Assembly: GCA_028285525.1 (NCBI GenBank)
Contig: JANQOZ010000097.1
Coordinates: forward strand, 1 to 35,754
DNA: 35,754 nt
Direction: 5' to 3'
Source: Lysobacterales bacterium
GTDB lineage: Bacteria > Pseudomonadota > Gammaproteobacteria > Xanthomonadales > SZUA-38
Below the pieces are notes generated by a model. It ran no database searches. It was not told the origin of the DNA and worked only from the letters and a program-made list of their open reading frames with translations. Positions within the stretch are counted from its first letter, which is position 1; every line of letters starts with the position of its first letter. Positions 7,713 to 16,332 of the stretch are shown piece by piece. The translations under genes and the position numbers were made by a program.

Positions 7713-8051
7713 GGCAGCTCGCTGCCTTCGCCGGTCTCCGGCTCACGCCTTTGTTTGGCGTTCGACTTCGGTGGTGCTTTTTCCACCTAAAGGCTCTTCG
7801 GAGCGCTTTCTACATTCACGAGGGAGGTTTTTTATCTCTCGTTCTTTTTGAATCGGCGGTATTCCGCCCTTGGCTCGTCTTCGGACGATTTCTTTCAACT
7901 CACGATAGGAGGTGATCTTCGTCGTTCTCACCGGGGCCGTAAGGCCAACTGGTAGCCCGATCCTCAGCGCCACAGTGCTAACGATCGGAAGCTAATTGGG
8001 CTTCAGGCCTAGGGACTGGTGTCCCGTGACCTTTACCGAGAGAACTCTCGG
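7713..8051 (+). ncRNA. Candidate structured RNA: array of about twelve short hairpins
   Basis: Successive stem-loops are at 7713-7726, 7730-7742, 7745-7761, 7770-7787, 7793-7804, 7818-7842, 7855-7868, 7875-7888, 7935-7946, 7957-7988 (a stem enclosing a second hairpin), 8012-8025 and 8036-8051. Two are cUUCGg tetraloops (GCTC-TTCG-GAGC and TCGTC-TTCG-GACGA) and one is a GNRA-type loop (GGCC-GTAA-GGCC). These loops are stable only when the plus strand is the RNA. Linkers are mostly pyrimidine-rich. The array ends about 60 nt before the first recombinase start, so it could be its 5' leader or a separate RNA. I recognise no known RNA family. Confidence 0.55.
7907..7917 (+). promoter_or_regulatory. 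Extended Shine-Dalgarno sequence without a gene
   Basis: AGGAGGTGATC complements 11 consecutive bases of the conserved 3' end of bacterial 16S rRNA. It lies in an unpaired linker of the hairpin array. No ATG, GTG or TTG is found at a workable distance downstream; a GTG overlaps the site itself and opens only a 27-codon frame. Confidence 0.45.
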
Positions 8052-8113
8052 ACTGCGTATCGCTCTCAGGTGCGTGGTGGTCATCCAAACTCACCAAACT
8101 GAGATGACGCACC

Positions 8114-8980
8114 ATGAAAGACCTGAACTACCAGCTAAAGAGGTTATGCCGGCAAAACAAAGACGGCAGCTATTCCACACAGGCCAATCGATCCCGGATG
8201 TTGGACCAGATGGCCCATCAGCTTCACGAGCTGGGCTACCGGCGTATGGGCGTCCAATCGATCAAGCCGAAGCACGTTAGCGCGCTCACTGACCTGTGGA
8301 AAGAACAGGGGCTGAGTATTGGCTCGCAGAAGAACCGCCTTTCCGCACTTAGATGGTGGGCTGGAAAGGTCGGCAAGGGGCACATCATGTCCAGAGACAA
8401 TGCCGAATATGGCATTGAGACGAGGAACGCAATCCCAGCAGAGTCCAAAGCGCAGACACTGACGCCGAGCCAGATCAACACCGTCGAGGATCCCCACATT
8501 CGCCTCAGTCTCCAGCTGCAGCAGGAATTTGGACTCAGACGCGAGGAGGCGATCAAGTTTCGGCCGAGCTATGCAATCAGGAAAGACGCCATTCAGCTCA
8601 GGGCGAGCTGGACCAAGGGCGGAAGACCAAGAGTGATACCGATCCTGACCGAAAGACAGCGAGTGCTCCTACGGGACATTGAGCAGCTGGTCGGGAGCGG
8701 CGCGCTGATTCCAAACAACCTGAACTACGTTGAACAATTCAGAAAATACGAGCGGCACACCAACAAAGCTGGGCTGAAGAATCTTCATGGGCTGCGTCAT
8801 GGCTACGCACAACGGCGCTATGAGCAGCTCACAGGCTGGAAATGCCCTGCAGCGGGAGGTCCCGATCGCCGCCAGCTCAGCCGAGAAGCAAAGAACCTGG
8901 ACCGAAAGGCTCGACTCACAATTAGCTCAGAACTCGGCCACGCGCGGGAGCAGATTAGCGCGACCTATCTAGGCCGGTGA
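8114..8980 (+). CDS. Tyrosine recombinase, Phage_integr_N / Integrase_1 type
   Basis: A 288-residue site-specific recombinase. The N-terminal half (about 1-110) resembles the core-binding Phage_integr_N domain. The C-terminal half has the catalytic set: Arg142/143 in FGLRREEA, Lys168, His225 and Arg228 in HGLRH, His276 in LGHAR and Tyr285 in SATYLGR, four residues from the end. All key residues are present, so the enzyme should be active. It starts at ATG 8114 after the long hairpin-rich leader. Its stop overlaps the GTG start of the next gene. Together with that gene and the second recombinase it forms the integration module of the island. Confidence 0.88.
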   Translation: MKDLNYQLKRLCRQNKDGSYSTQANRSRMLDQMAHQLHELGYRRMGVQSIKPKHVSALTDLWKEQGLSIGSQKNRLSALRWWAGKVGKGHIMSRDNAEYGIETRNAIPAESKAQTLTPSQINTVEDPHIRLSLQLQQEFGLRREEAIKFRPSYAIRKDAIQLRASWTKGGRPRVIPILTERQRVLLRDIEQLVGSGALIPNNLNYVEQFRKYERHTNKAGLKNLHGLRHGYAQRRYEQLTGWKCPAAGGPDRRQLSREAKNLDRKARLTISSELGHAREQISATYLGR

Positions 8981-9327
8981 ATCGACGGTCACCGATTGCG
9001 CCGCGGCTGCTCCGACTGCGAGACGCGCCAGCTTATCTGGGTATGGACCGAAACCGCTTCAACCGAGAGGTTCGGCCTCTCCTGACCAAGGTTCCCATCG
9101 GCCGGCAAGGCATCGCGTTTGACCGACTTGAACTCGACCAGTGGGTGGACGACCATATCTCTCGCAACGGGCGTCCCGCTATGAGGAGACCATTATGGGA
9201 CGCAAAAAATCACCGGGCCTCAAGAAGCGAGGCCGTATCTGGTGGATCGACAAGCAAATCAAAGGATACGGAAGATTGGCGGAAAGCTGCGGCACAGGCA
9301 ATCTCGCGGAGGCGGAACGATATCTAG
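8977..9327 (+). CDS. AlpA/excisionase-like DNA-binding protein
   Basis: A 116-residue product whose first ~65 residues look like a MerR/AlpA-type winged helix: LRLRDAPAYLGMDRNRFNREVRP, then RQGIAFDRLELDQWVDDHI, the usual helix-turn-helix plus wing of excisionases. It would steer recombination direction or regulate the recombinase genes. The GTG start at 8977 overlaps the TGA of the preceding recombinase gene (GTGA), which suggests translational coupling. The last ~44 codons run in another frame over the start of the second recombinase gene; this tail has low-complexity composition and may matter little. Confidence 0.7.
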   Translation: MNRRSPIAPRLLRLRDAPAYLGMDRNRFNREVRPLLTKVPIGRQGIAFDRLELDQWVDDHISRNGRPAMRRPLWDAKNHRASRSEAVSGGSTSKSKDTEDWRKAAAQAISRRRNDI

Positions 9328-10334
9328 CGTTTCGGCTCGACGAGGTGCGCCGAGCAACGGTTTACGGCATTCGACCGACACGGACGTTTCAGCAAGCAGC
9401 CCTCAAATATCTGGAGGACTACGCCAACGAAGCCAGCCTTGAACGGTATCTGTACGCTTTCAATCGCGTCATGCCGTACATCGGCCACCTCAACCTGGAC
9501 CAAGTCCACAATGATTCCCTGACACCCTACCGACGCGCGCGCAGAGCTGATGGTGTTGCCGCTGGCACCATCCGCAAGGAACTGAGCTGCGTTCGACGGG
9601 TACTAAACCTGGCAGCCAGAGTGTGGCGGCATCAAAACGGCCTTTCGTGGCTTGCCACCGCACCATTGATCGAGATGGAGAAAGGCTACGCCAGGCCGCC
9701 CTACCCGCTGAGCTGGGATGAGCAGGATCGATTCTTCGACGAGCTGCCGGAGTACGTCAGGCAAATGGCTCTCTATAAGGTCAACACCGGCTGCCGGCAG
9801 AAGGAAGTCTGTCAGCTTCGGTGGAACTGGGAGGTCGCTGTGCCGGAGTTGGGTACCAGCGTCTTTGTGCTGCCGAGCAACCGGGACTTTCGAACCAAGA
9901 ACGGTCGCGAGCGTCTTGTGCTGCTCAATACCCTGGCGAGGGAGGTCATCGAGGAACAGCGGGGAAAACACCCCGAGTTTGTTTTCACCTACAAGGGGCG
10001 GCCAACACTCAAGCTGCTGAACTCGAGCTGGAAGAGTGCGCGCATACGGGCGGGGCTGCCGGACCTACGCGTTCACGACCTGCGCCACACGTTCGGCCAT
10101 CGATTGCGGGCTGCTGGGGTTAGTTATGAGGACAGGCAGGACCTTCTCGGGCATAAGTCCGACCGCATGACTACCCACTACTCAGCACCAGACGTCGCGC
10201 GCCTTCAAAAGGCCGTCGAACAGGTCTGCGTAAGGCGTTTAAACACGGTACTCAGGGTAAAAACTCGCACAATTCTCGCACAATCGGAGGTTTTGCCGGC
10301 TTCGCCGAAGGAAGGAGAAATCGTAAGCCATTGA
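9195..10334 (+). CDS. Site-specific tyrosine integrase next to tRNA-Arg
   Basis: A 379-residue phage/island-type integrase with an N-terminal SAM-like core-binding region (about 65-160) and a catalytic domain. Active-site residues are Arg201 in TGCRQKEVCQLRW, Lys235, His294 and Arg297 in HDLRHTFG, His320 in LLGHKS and Tyr329. I place the start at ATG 9195, which has GAGGAG 7 nt upstream, rather than the GTG at 9141 in the same frame. The gene ends 16 nt before the 3' end of the tRNA-Arg gene, the usual place for the integrase that inserted the island there. Confidence 0.9.
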   Translation: MGRKKSPGLKKRGRIWWIDKQIKGYGRLAESCGTGNLAEAERYLAFRLDEVRRATVYGIRPTRTFQQAALKYLEDYANEASLERYLYAFNRVMPYIGHLNLDQVHNDSLTPYRRARRADGVAAGTIRKELSCVRRVLNLAARVWRHQNGLSWLATAPLIEMEKGYARPPYPLSWDEQDRFFDELPEYVRQMALYKVNTGCRQKEVCQLRWNWEVAVPELGTSVFVLPSNRDFRTKNGRERLVLLNTLAREVIEEQRGKHPEFVFTYKGRPTLKLLNSSWKSARIRAGLPDLRVHDLRHTFGHRLRAAGVSYEDRQDLLGHKSDRMTTHYSAPDVARLQKAVEQVCVRRLNTVLRVKTRTILAQSEVLPASPKEGEIVSH

Positions 10335-10350
10335 ATTAGCAGAGGAAATG

Positions 10351-10427
<77 letters not shown>

Positions 10428-10521
10428 GCGGTGGTCCGGGCGGCATACATGCCGGTTTCGGACGGGGCCGCGAAAAGCGGTCGGCAAGTGTAGCCAATTC
10501 GCTAGAGCAGGTCTATTCGGC

Positions 10522-10544
10522 CGCGAGGCCCCGAAGGCCTCGCG
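10522..10544. terminator. Hairpin between the beta-helix gene and tRNA-Arg
   Basis: CGCGAGGCC (10522-10530), a 5-nt loop and GGCCTCGCG (10536-10544) form a perfect 9-bp stem 17 nt after the stop of the minus-strand gene. There is no T run, so termination is only likely from its position. Confidence 0.45.
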
Positions 10545-10560
10545 CTGTGCCCCTCAAGCC

Positions 10561-13500
10561 TCAGAGCGTCTCCTCGAAGCCGTTCGCAAAAATCTCTTCT
10601 CCCGCAACCCTCACACACACGGAGAGCTCAGAGGTGTTGCCGTCCGGGTCGGTGGCGGTGGCAGTAATCCCCTGCCCCTCCGGAACCGTTGCGGTCAGAG
10701 TGGCGGATACGTCAGCGTCGCCGTTGCCGTCGGTCGTAACCTGTATGCTCTCAAGAAACTCACCAGCTTCCCGCATTTGGCAGTCCATGCTGGAGAAGAA
10801 CTCGACGGTAAACGTGGTATCGGGCGTGCTGTTCAGCGTACCCGAGATGATCGTGCTGCCGGGCTGGGCTCGATCGAGCTCCGGGAAGTTCTGCAGATTG
10901 TTGGCGCCCGTGTCGGCGTCCTGGGGGTCGTTGGCGGAAGGTCCGTCACCGTTGAGCTCAATTGCTTGACCCCCGTTGTTGACCAGCGAATTCTGGCTGA
11001 TCAGATTACCTGTGCCCTGGTTGACGGCCACGCCGTGCACCACGTTGTCGCGAATCGTGTTGCCCTGCACCACGTTATCGTTGGAAGGACCGTTCGTGCC
11101 GCCGATCGCGATGCCGTTGCTTGCGCTTCCGACGATGGTGTTGCCGGCGCCCGGCAGCGATCCACCGATGGTCTGCGACGTTGAGTCAAACAGAAACACA
11201 CCGTGCACATCGTTGCCAAACGTGCCGTTGCCGAGGGCGTCCGTGCCAATGAGATTTCCCAGAATCGTGTTGCCCGCGCCTGCGGTGCCGGCAAACACGC
11301 CCCAGGAGCCGTTGTCGCTGATCACGTTGGCGGCGCCCGGGTCTGTACCTCCGATGGTGTTATCCGCGCTTTGGTCGCCGATGAATACACCGACCTCCCC
11401 ATTACCCAGAGCACCGGTACCAGCAGCGTCTATTCCGACGTAGTTTCCCTGCACCACGCTGTTGGATGCGTTGTCGAAGAGCTGGATTCCGTGCACGCCG
11501 TTCCCGGATACAACATTCCGCGCTCCGGTTTCTGTCCCACCAACGATGCTGCCCGTTGCCCGCGTGATGAAAACCCCGGTACCGACGTTGGGCAGCGCGC
11601 CCAGACCATCGGAAGTGGTGCCGACGAGGTTGCCCTGGATAGTGTTGTCGTTGCTGTTCTGGTTGACCTGGATGCCGAAATTGCCGTTGCCGGAGATGAG
11701 ATTGCCCGCGCCCGCCGCGGTGCCGCCGATCAGGTTGCCCACATGATCCTGCAGAAAGATGCCCTGGCCGCCGTTTGGGATCGCTGCCGTACCCGCCGCG
11801 TTGGTCCCGATCCGGTTGCCTTGAATGATATCCCCGCCGCCGGTGGCGCCCTGGAAGGCCAGGGCGGAAATACCCGCCTGAAGATTGCCCGATATCAGGT
11901 TTCCTTCTCCCGGCACGCTGCCGCCGATCCGGGTCTCGCTGGCAGCCTGCACCAGCACGCCCGCGTTGGCGTTCGGCAGGGCTGCGTCGCCCGCCGCATT
12001 GGTTCCCAGGTAGTTGCCCTGGATCACGTTGCCGGTGGTCACCCGACCCTGGAAAGGCACGATGAAAATTCCGGCATACGGCGCGAAGTCACCGATAAAC
12101 CCATTGCCGGAAATGATGTTTCTCGCGCCCGCCGTCGAACCTCCGATCGTGTTGTTGGATGCGTCCCAGATAAAGATCCCTTCCGCGTCGTTGCCGATCG
12201 CCACGGCGCCCGTCACGTCCGTGCCGATGAGGTTCCCTTGGACCAGATTGTCCTCCGTTAGGTCCGCGGTGTCCGAGAAGCGCCGGATTCCCACTCCCCA
12301 GCGATTGGCTGACAGCAGGTTGCCCGCATTGGGTTCCACACCGCCCACCGTGGTGCCTGATACGTTGCCGATGAACACGCCGGCGTCGGTATTCGGCAGC
12401 GCCTGGGTGCCGGCAGCGTTCACGCCGACGTAGTTGCCCTCAACCCGGTTGCCGGTGCCCGCAAAGATGGCTACTCCAGACTGTCCCAAACCCGAGAGCA
12501 CGTTACGGTCTGCAGCGGTTCGGCCACCGATCGTGTTGTCGCTGCTGCGGATAAAGATGGCCGTTCCGCCCATGCCAACGGCTGTGCTCCCGTCTAGGCT
12601 GGTGCCGATGTAGTTCCCGGCGACAAGGTTGCCGCCTTCACCCGTGAGGCTGACCCCGCTGCGGGGAAAGCCGTTCATGACAAAACCGCGGATTGTCGAG
12701 GAGCCGCCCAGGGCGGTGAAGGCGTCGACATCATTGCCTACCAGCGCACTTCCGTCGAGCTCGACGCAGGGCGGTGAAGCGCATTGGCCGGTGGCGTCCA
12801 GCACCACCGGTGAAGTGATTTCCGGCAGTTCGCTGGCCAGCGCGATGGTCTGCGTGGCGCCGCCGCCGCCAATCGCGAAGGTGATCACCTCATTGGCTGC
12901 GCCCGCCGTGCAGTCGCCGCCGGTCGTGTCGGCATCGGCGTTGGCGTTGTTAATCGCCTCGCGCAGGGTGCATGCGGCATCCCCGGCCGTATCGTTGTCA
13001 AGGGCCGAGTCGACCACAATGGCTGCCCCGCCTTTCTGACGCAGCATGCTCAGCGGCGTCTTGCCGGATGACAGCATGACAAATTCGTCGGTGGCGTCGC
13101 CGTCAAGGCGCATCGGAAAAAGCCGCTCCGGCCGCTCGTCGAACGACAGGCTCTTAGCAGCGAACAACTCAACCGCGCCCAGGGCGTCGCTGGCGCTGAC
13201 CATCTCGACCTCACCCGCGCGATTGAAAACCAGGACTCCGAAGCCGCCGGTTCCCAGACTCGCCGCCTGCAGCCGGGAGGTCTTGTCTGCAGCAACGGGC
13301 ATTTCATCCAGAATGCCAAGACCAGGAGCTTCGATTTCTTTGCCCTTCTCGAATCCGCCTTGAGCTGAGACGATCGCCAGCCGCCCGCCAGCGTCGAGCA
13401 CCGCAAGCTCGCGCCCTTCGTGGACTGGCAGAAAGTCTTTCACCGTAAGATCCAGCACCTCCTCGCCCCAGGCAAAAACCTCGGGTTCGGCGCCGGTCAA

Positions 13501-14247
13501 TGCAGCCCGCCCGGCGTCGTATCCTCGCAGCAGGACGAGCTGGTCAGCAGCAGCGAGGGCCACGTCCACGCCCAGCCGACCGTCGAGTTCACCGAGCGCA
13601 ATCGACCGCGCTGGCGCTGGGAGCTCCGCCACCATGGGCGTGGCTTCGAGGGCACCTGCGCTTCCCTGAAAAACGGTCACCAGCGCCAGACCCTCGGCGC
13701 TCGTCGCCACCACGAGGTCGGCCAGGCCGTCCCGCCGGTTTACCTCGCCAGCCGCGATTGCCGTCAGCCCACCGGCCAACGCAACGGGCGGTCCGACCCG
13801 CAGCTCGCCTCGGCCGTCGCCAAGCAGCGGCTGCAGCGAAGTTGCCCCTGAGCGCGCCGCCAGCAGATCGAAGCTGCCGTCGGCGTCGAAATCACCGGCC
13901 AGCAGTTCAGTGGCCAGCCAAGGTGTCAGCACGGTAGTCAGCGGCTCACCAAAGGCGGGGGAATTCGCACGCTTGTGACCCGTCGTCCCCATTCCGCGAA
14001 ACAGCGTCACCCCTGCACCGAAATCGTCGGAAAACGACAGCGCCAAGTCCTGTATGCCGTCGCTGTCAAAGTCAGCCGCGGCGATCGCGTGGAGACTCTT
14101 GTCGGCCAGCCAGCCCGCAGGCAGCAGCGATCTCTCGACAGGCTCGAAGTCGAGCGCCAAGAGCGCCGGCGACAGCGCCAGCACCATCAGCCCGAATCCA
14201 GCCCTGGCCACACCACAGGGAAATTTCACCGATCCAACGACACCCAT
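10561..14247 (-). CDS. Exported CSLREA-domain beta-helix protein
   Basis: I take ATG 14247 as start (AAGGA ribosome site 9 nt upstream), giving 1228 residues; the frame extends to 14373 without support. The N-terminus is a signal peptide (VARAGFGLMVLALSPALLALDF). Residues ~55-400 hold FG-GAP-like repeats with DFDSDGIQDLAL and DFDADGSFDLL, which in other proteins bind calcium. Around 410-448 is a CSLREA-type motif (AACTLREAINNANAD). From ~460 to ~1130 run many parallel beta-helix repeats of the type GNxIGT...NTIGG...GNxISGN. The C-terminus is IFANGFEETL, like the IFADGFE tails of exported proteins in some Lysobacterales. It should be secreted or surface-held; the ligand is unknown. Confidence 0.85.
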   Translation of the reverse strand: MGVVGSVKFPCGVARAGFGLMVLALSPALLALDFEPVERSLLPAGWLADKSLHAIAAADFDSDGIQDLALSFSDDFGAGVTLFRGMGTTGHKRANSPAFGEPLTTVLTPWLATELLAGDFDADGSFDLLAARSGATSLQPLLGDGRGELRVGPPVALAGGLTAIAAGEVNRRDGLADLVVATSAEGLALVTVFQGSAGALEATPMVAELPAPARSIALGELDGRLGVDVALAAADQLVLLRGYDAGRAALTGAEPEVFAWGEEVLDLTVKDFLPVHEGRELAVLDAGGRLAIVSAQGGFEKGKEIEAPGLGILDEMPVAADKTSRLQAASLGTGGFGVLVFNRAGEVEMVSASDALGAVELFAAKSLSFDERPERLFPMRLDGDATDEFVMLSSGKTPLSMLRQKGGAAIVVDSALDNDTAGDAACTLREAINNANADADTTGGDCTAGAANEVITFAIGGGGATQTIALASELPEITSPVVLDATGQCASPPCVELDGSALVGNDVDAFTALGGSSTIRGFVMNGFPRSGVSLTGEGGNLVAGNYIGTSLDGSTAVGMGGTAIFIRSSDNTIGGRTAADRNVLSGLGQSGVAIFAGTGNRVEGNYVGVNAAGTQALPNTDAGVFIGNVSGTTVGGVEPNAGNLLSANRWGVGIRRFSDTADLTEDNLVQGNLIGTDVTGAVAIGNDAEGIFIWDASNNTIGGSTAGARNIISGNGFIGDFAPYAGIFIVPFQGRVTTGNVIQGNYLGTNAAGDAALPNANAGVLVQAASETRIGGSVPGEGNLISGNLQAGISALAFQGATGGGDIIQGNRIGTNAAGTAAIPNGGQGIFLQDHVGNLIGGTAAGAGNLISGNGNFGIQVNQNSNDNTIQGNLVGTTSDGLGALPNVGTGVFITRATGSIVGGTETGARNVVSGNGVHGIQLFDNASNSVVQGNYVGIDAAGTGALGNGEVGVFIGDQSADNTIGGTDPGAANVISDNGSWGVFAGTAGAGNTILGNLIGTDALGNGTFGNDVHGVFLFDSTSQTIGGSLPGAGNTIVGSASNGIAIGGTNGPSNDNVVQGNTIRDNVVHGVAVNQGTGNLISQNSLVNNGGQAIELNGDGPSANDPQDADTGANNLQNFPELDRAQPGSTIISGTLNSTPDTTFTVEFFSSMDCQMREAGEFLESIQVTTDGNGDADVSATLTATVPEGQGITATATDPDGNTSELSVCVRVAGEEIFANGFEETL

Positions 14248-14591
14248 ATCCGATTTCCTTTGCTCACCTATGTCTTGAAGCGCCAAAACGACGATTCCTG
14301 GCTCATGCTCGTTCGGCCGGTTTCTCGCGACAGCAGGTTGATTCCGGTCGTCGTTTTCTAAGCATGGCCTCAAACTAGCGAGCCCAGGACACGGGCGGAA
14401 GGGTTTCTTTTAAATGGTCAGAGTTTCGTCTGAGGTTCGTCAAGGTTGGCAGGCGTCAGGGAACGATAGCCACTCCGAAAAGCACACGGTGGGTTTTACC
14501 GGCTAGACGAAAACCGGGCTTTTGCAGCGCAAAAATCCGGGTAACGAGGTCCTATCAGTTTGGCTATGAAACAAGCGGACCGGAAATTGGA
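14248..14591. other. Intergenic region between two beta-helix genes
   Basis: No ORF is supported. The upstream end should carry the leader of the large minus-strand gene. Near 14517-14545 a small inverted repeat (TTTTGC/GCAAAA on the minus strand) lies after the end of the next gene. I see no other defined signal. Confidence 0.35.
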
Positions 14592-15755
14592 CTATCGCTT
14601 GGCGGTGAGAACCGAACCGGTTTCCAAGAGCTCGCAGTTCACCATCGATACGGCGCTGCCGTTGGCCGCACGATTGCCCTGCAGGCTGGCGTTGAGCAGT
14701 ACCAGTTCGCTCATCGCGCCGCTGGTCGTTTGGCAATAGATGCCGCCACCGGTGTCCAGCTCAGAATAATTGTCAGAAACCTGACTATCGACCAGTACCA
14801 GCGTTGAGTTGCTGATAACCATTCCGCCGCCGTCCTGGCGGGCAACGTTGTTAAGGATTTCGCTGGCGCTCAGGGTAAAGGCCCCGAGGTCCGAAGCGAA
14901 CAGGCCGCCACCGCTATGGGCTTCAGCTCGGTTGCCCACCAGTTTCAGCTGGTGCACGTCAAACTGCGCGCAGCTGTCCAGGTACGCGCCGCCGCCCGAC
15001 TTGCCGGCGGTATTGCCCCTTAGGACCAGGCCGGAGTCCAGCGCGACGGCACCGCCCTCGGCACAGTAGAGCCCGCCGCCCAGCTCTGCCCGGTTGTCTT
15101 CGACCAGCAGCGGAGCTGCCTGCGGGGACCCCAGGGCAATCGCCTGACTGGCATCTACGTAACCCAGCTCGCTGACACCTTGAGTATCGGCATTAAAGGG
15201 TCGCAGCACGGCGCCATTGCTGAGATATATACCGCCGCCGCGAACGGCGCTGTTTCCACGAATGACCACGTTGCGGACAAACAGGTCCACCGGGCCTGAG
15301 ACCACGATGCCGGTCCCGCCGCCCGAAGCGCTGGGGCCTGACCCGAGATCACCTTCAATCAGCAGATTCTCGAGTACGACCTGCCGTCGTGGGCCGTTTC
15401 GGTCGGCCGTGATCAGGAGGCCGCCCTCGCCGAGATTGCGGATGGTGCTGCGCTGGGGGGTTTGTGCGGGTGTTCCGCGGACCAGGCTCGCAAAGCTCCA
15501 GCCGCCCGAAATCACGACATCCATGTTGTCGATGTCCACTGGGCCCGCGACCGCGGTGGCGTCGGACAGGCTGGCCCGGATGAGGAACTCGCCGCAGCCG
15601 TGTTCCGCGAGCGCGGCGTTGAGGCTCTGTGGCTGAGCGACAGTGATTGTCGCCATGGTCTGCCCGGTGACATCGCAGGCTACGCTCTGTGCCGCATACA
15701 GAAGAACAAACGCCAACGCCCAAAAGATCTGCCGAGAGGGTACTTTCTTATTCAT
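14592..15755 (-). CDS. Exported right-handed beta-helix protein
   Basis: A 387-residue protein with a clear signal peptide (MNKKVPSRQIFWALAFVLLYAAQSVAC) and a GGGAG ribosome site 8 nt before the ATG. From about residue 95 it has GGG-containing turns typical of polymorphic-membrane-protein-like beta-helices: VRGGGIYLSN, ELGGGLYC, KSGGGAYLD, HSGGGLFASD, QDGGGMVISN and DTGGGIYC. Relatives usually run longer and end in a sorting or autotransporter tail; this one stops at SVLTAKR without it, so it may be shortened at the C-terminus. It is in the same direction as the CSLREA gene but 344 nt away, so probably a separate transcript. Confidence 0.75.
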   Translation of the reverse strand: MNKKVPSRQIFWALAFVLLYAAQSVACDVTGQTMATITVAQPQSLNAALAEHGCGEFLIRASLSDATAVAGPVDIDNMDVVISGGWSFASLVRGTPAQTPQRSTIRNLGEGGLLITADRNGPRRQVVLENLLIEGDLGSGPSASGGGTGIVVSGPVDLFVRNVVIRGNSAVRGGGIYLSNGAVLRPFNADTQGVSELGYVDASQAIALGSPQAAPLLVEDNRAELGGGLYCAEGGAVALDSGLVLRGNTAGKSGGGAYLDSCAQFDVHQLKLVGNRAEAHSGGGLFASDLGAFTLSASEILNNVARQDGGGMVISNSTLVLVDSQVSDNYSELDTGGGIYCQTTSGAMSELVLLNASLQGNRAANGSAVSMVNCELLETGSVLTAKR

Positions 15756-15923
15756 AGGTGTCTCCCTTCCCAGAGCCGTTTTCCGACCCTGCTACAGACA
15801 CTAACGAGTTTTGTCGGCGTTTCCGTCGACCGGCTTGGCGAAGTCAGCGATTTCCTACAAAAGACGCCGGCGTCTACCGACAATAGCGGCAAAAAAACAG
15901 AAATATTGAGCTGTTAGCCGCGC

Positions 15924-16316
15924 TCAGCCTGTCAGAAATTGCGCAAAACCTGAGCTTGAACGGGTTAACGCAACGCTGACCACCCAGCTAAAGGTCAGCA
16001 AGGCCAGCAGAAAGCAGCCGATCCGGACCGATTTTCGGGGAGCGCGTTTCAGCGCCAGCGAACCGAGAACAATATAGGCCAGGAGGCCGAGGACTTTGGC
16101 GGTCAGCCAAGCATGGCTGAAGGGGTACTGGCGGAGCATGACGGCCAGCATGATACCGGCCAGCAGAAATACGGTGTCATTAATATGTGGGAGCGTTCGG
16201 GTAAGCCGATGCTGAAGCAGCGGCGACTCGCGGATCATCCACCAGCCTCGCAGCATGAAACCGCTGATGGTCAACACGGCGGTGGTCTGATGGATCAGTT
16301 TGACCGTCAGGTACAC
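15924..16316 (-). CDS. SirB2-family membrane protein
   Basis: A 130-residue protein with four hydrophobic segments, beginning YLTVKLIHQTTAVLTISGFMLRGWWM and including LPHINDTVFLLAGIMLAV and AWLTAKVLGLLAYIVLGSLAL. These match the SirB2 (invasion gene expression up-regulator) family, whose biochemical role is not established. The start is GTG 16316, 16 nt after the DUF2063 gene, so it is the last gene of a three-gene operon with the DUF692 and DUF2063 genes. Confidence 0.85.
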   Translation of the reverse strand: MYLTVKLIHQTTAVLTISGFMLRGWWMIRESPLLQHRLTRTLPHINDTVFLLAGIMLAVMLRQYPFSHAWLTAKVLGLLAYIVLGSLALKRAPRKSVRIGCFLLALLTFSWVVSVALTRSSSGFAQFLTG

Positions 16317-16332
16317 GGCTGCTGACGGCCGC

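Larger units (their letters stand above)
6530..8113. other. 1.6-kb gene-free, repeat- and hairpin-rich region
   Basis: No ORF here has a recognisable domain or ribosome site. Instead there are two diverged direct repeats of about 200 bp, each with paired palindromes (6685-6879 and 6976-7178), a 14-bp perfect hairpin (7531-7569), and about twelve short hairpins in a row (7713-8051) leading to the first recombinase gene. The layout suggests a long structured leader or noncoding RNA, a DNA-level control or recombination region of the island, or both. Confidence 0.6.

Noticed and set aside
7743..7973. Minus-strand 76-codon frame across the hairpin array
   Set aside because: It has no ribosome site and reads straight through the stems. 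Its Lys/Arg/Glu-rich composition follows from the hairpins, and the plus-strand frame 7670-7915 is equally spurious.
7912..7995. 27-codon leader-peptide-like frame from GTG 7912
   Set aside because: The start codon overlaps the Shine-Dalgarno sequence, so spacing does not allow initiation.
1..10350. Second tRNA-Arg attachment copy
   Set aside because: Reading for GATTCGAACCCC or its complement I found only the copy in the intact tRNA gene.
11203..12261. Plus-strand 352-codon frame
   Set aside because: Shadow of the repetitive beta-helix gene on the other strand.
14248..14373. N-terminal extension of the CSLREA protein
   Set aside because: The signal peptide follows ATG 14247, which has its own ribosome site; the extra 42 residues would bury it.
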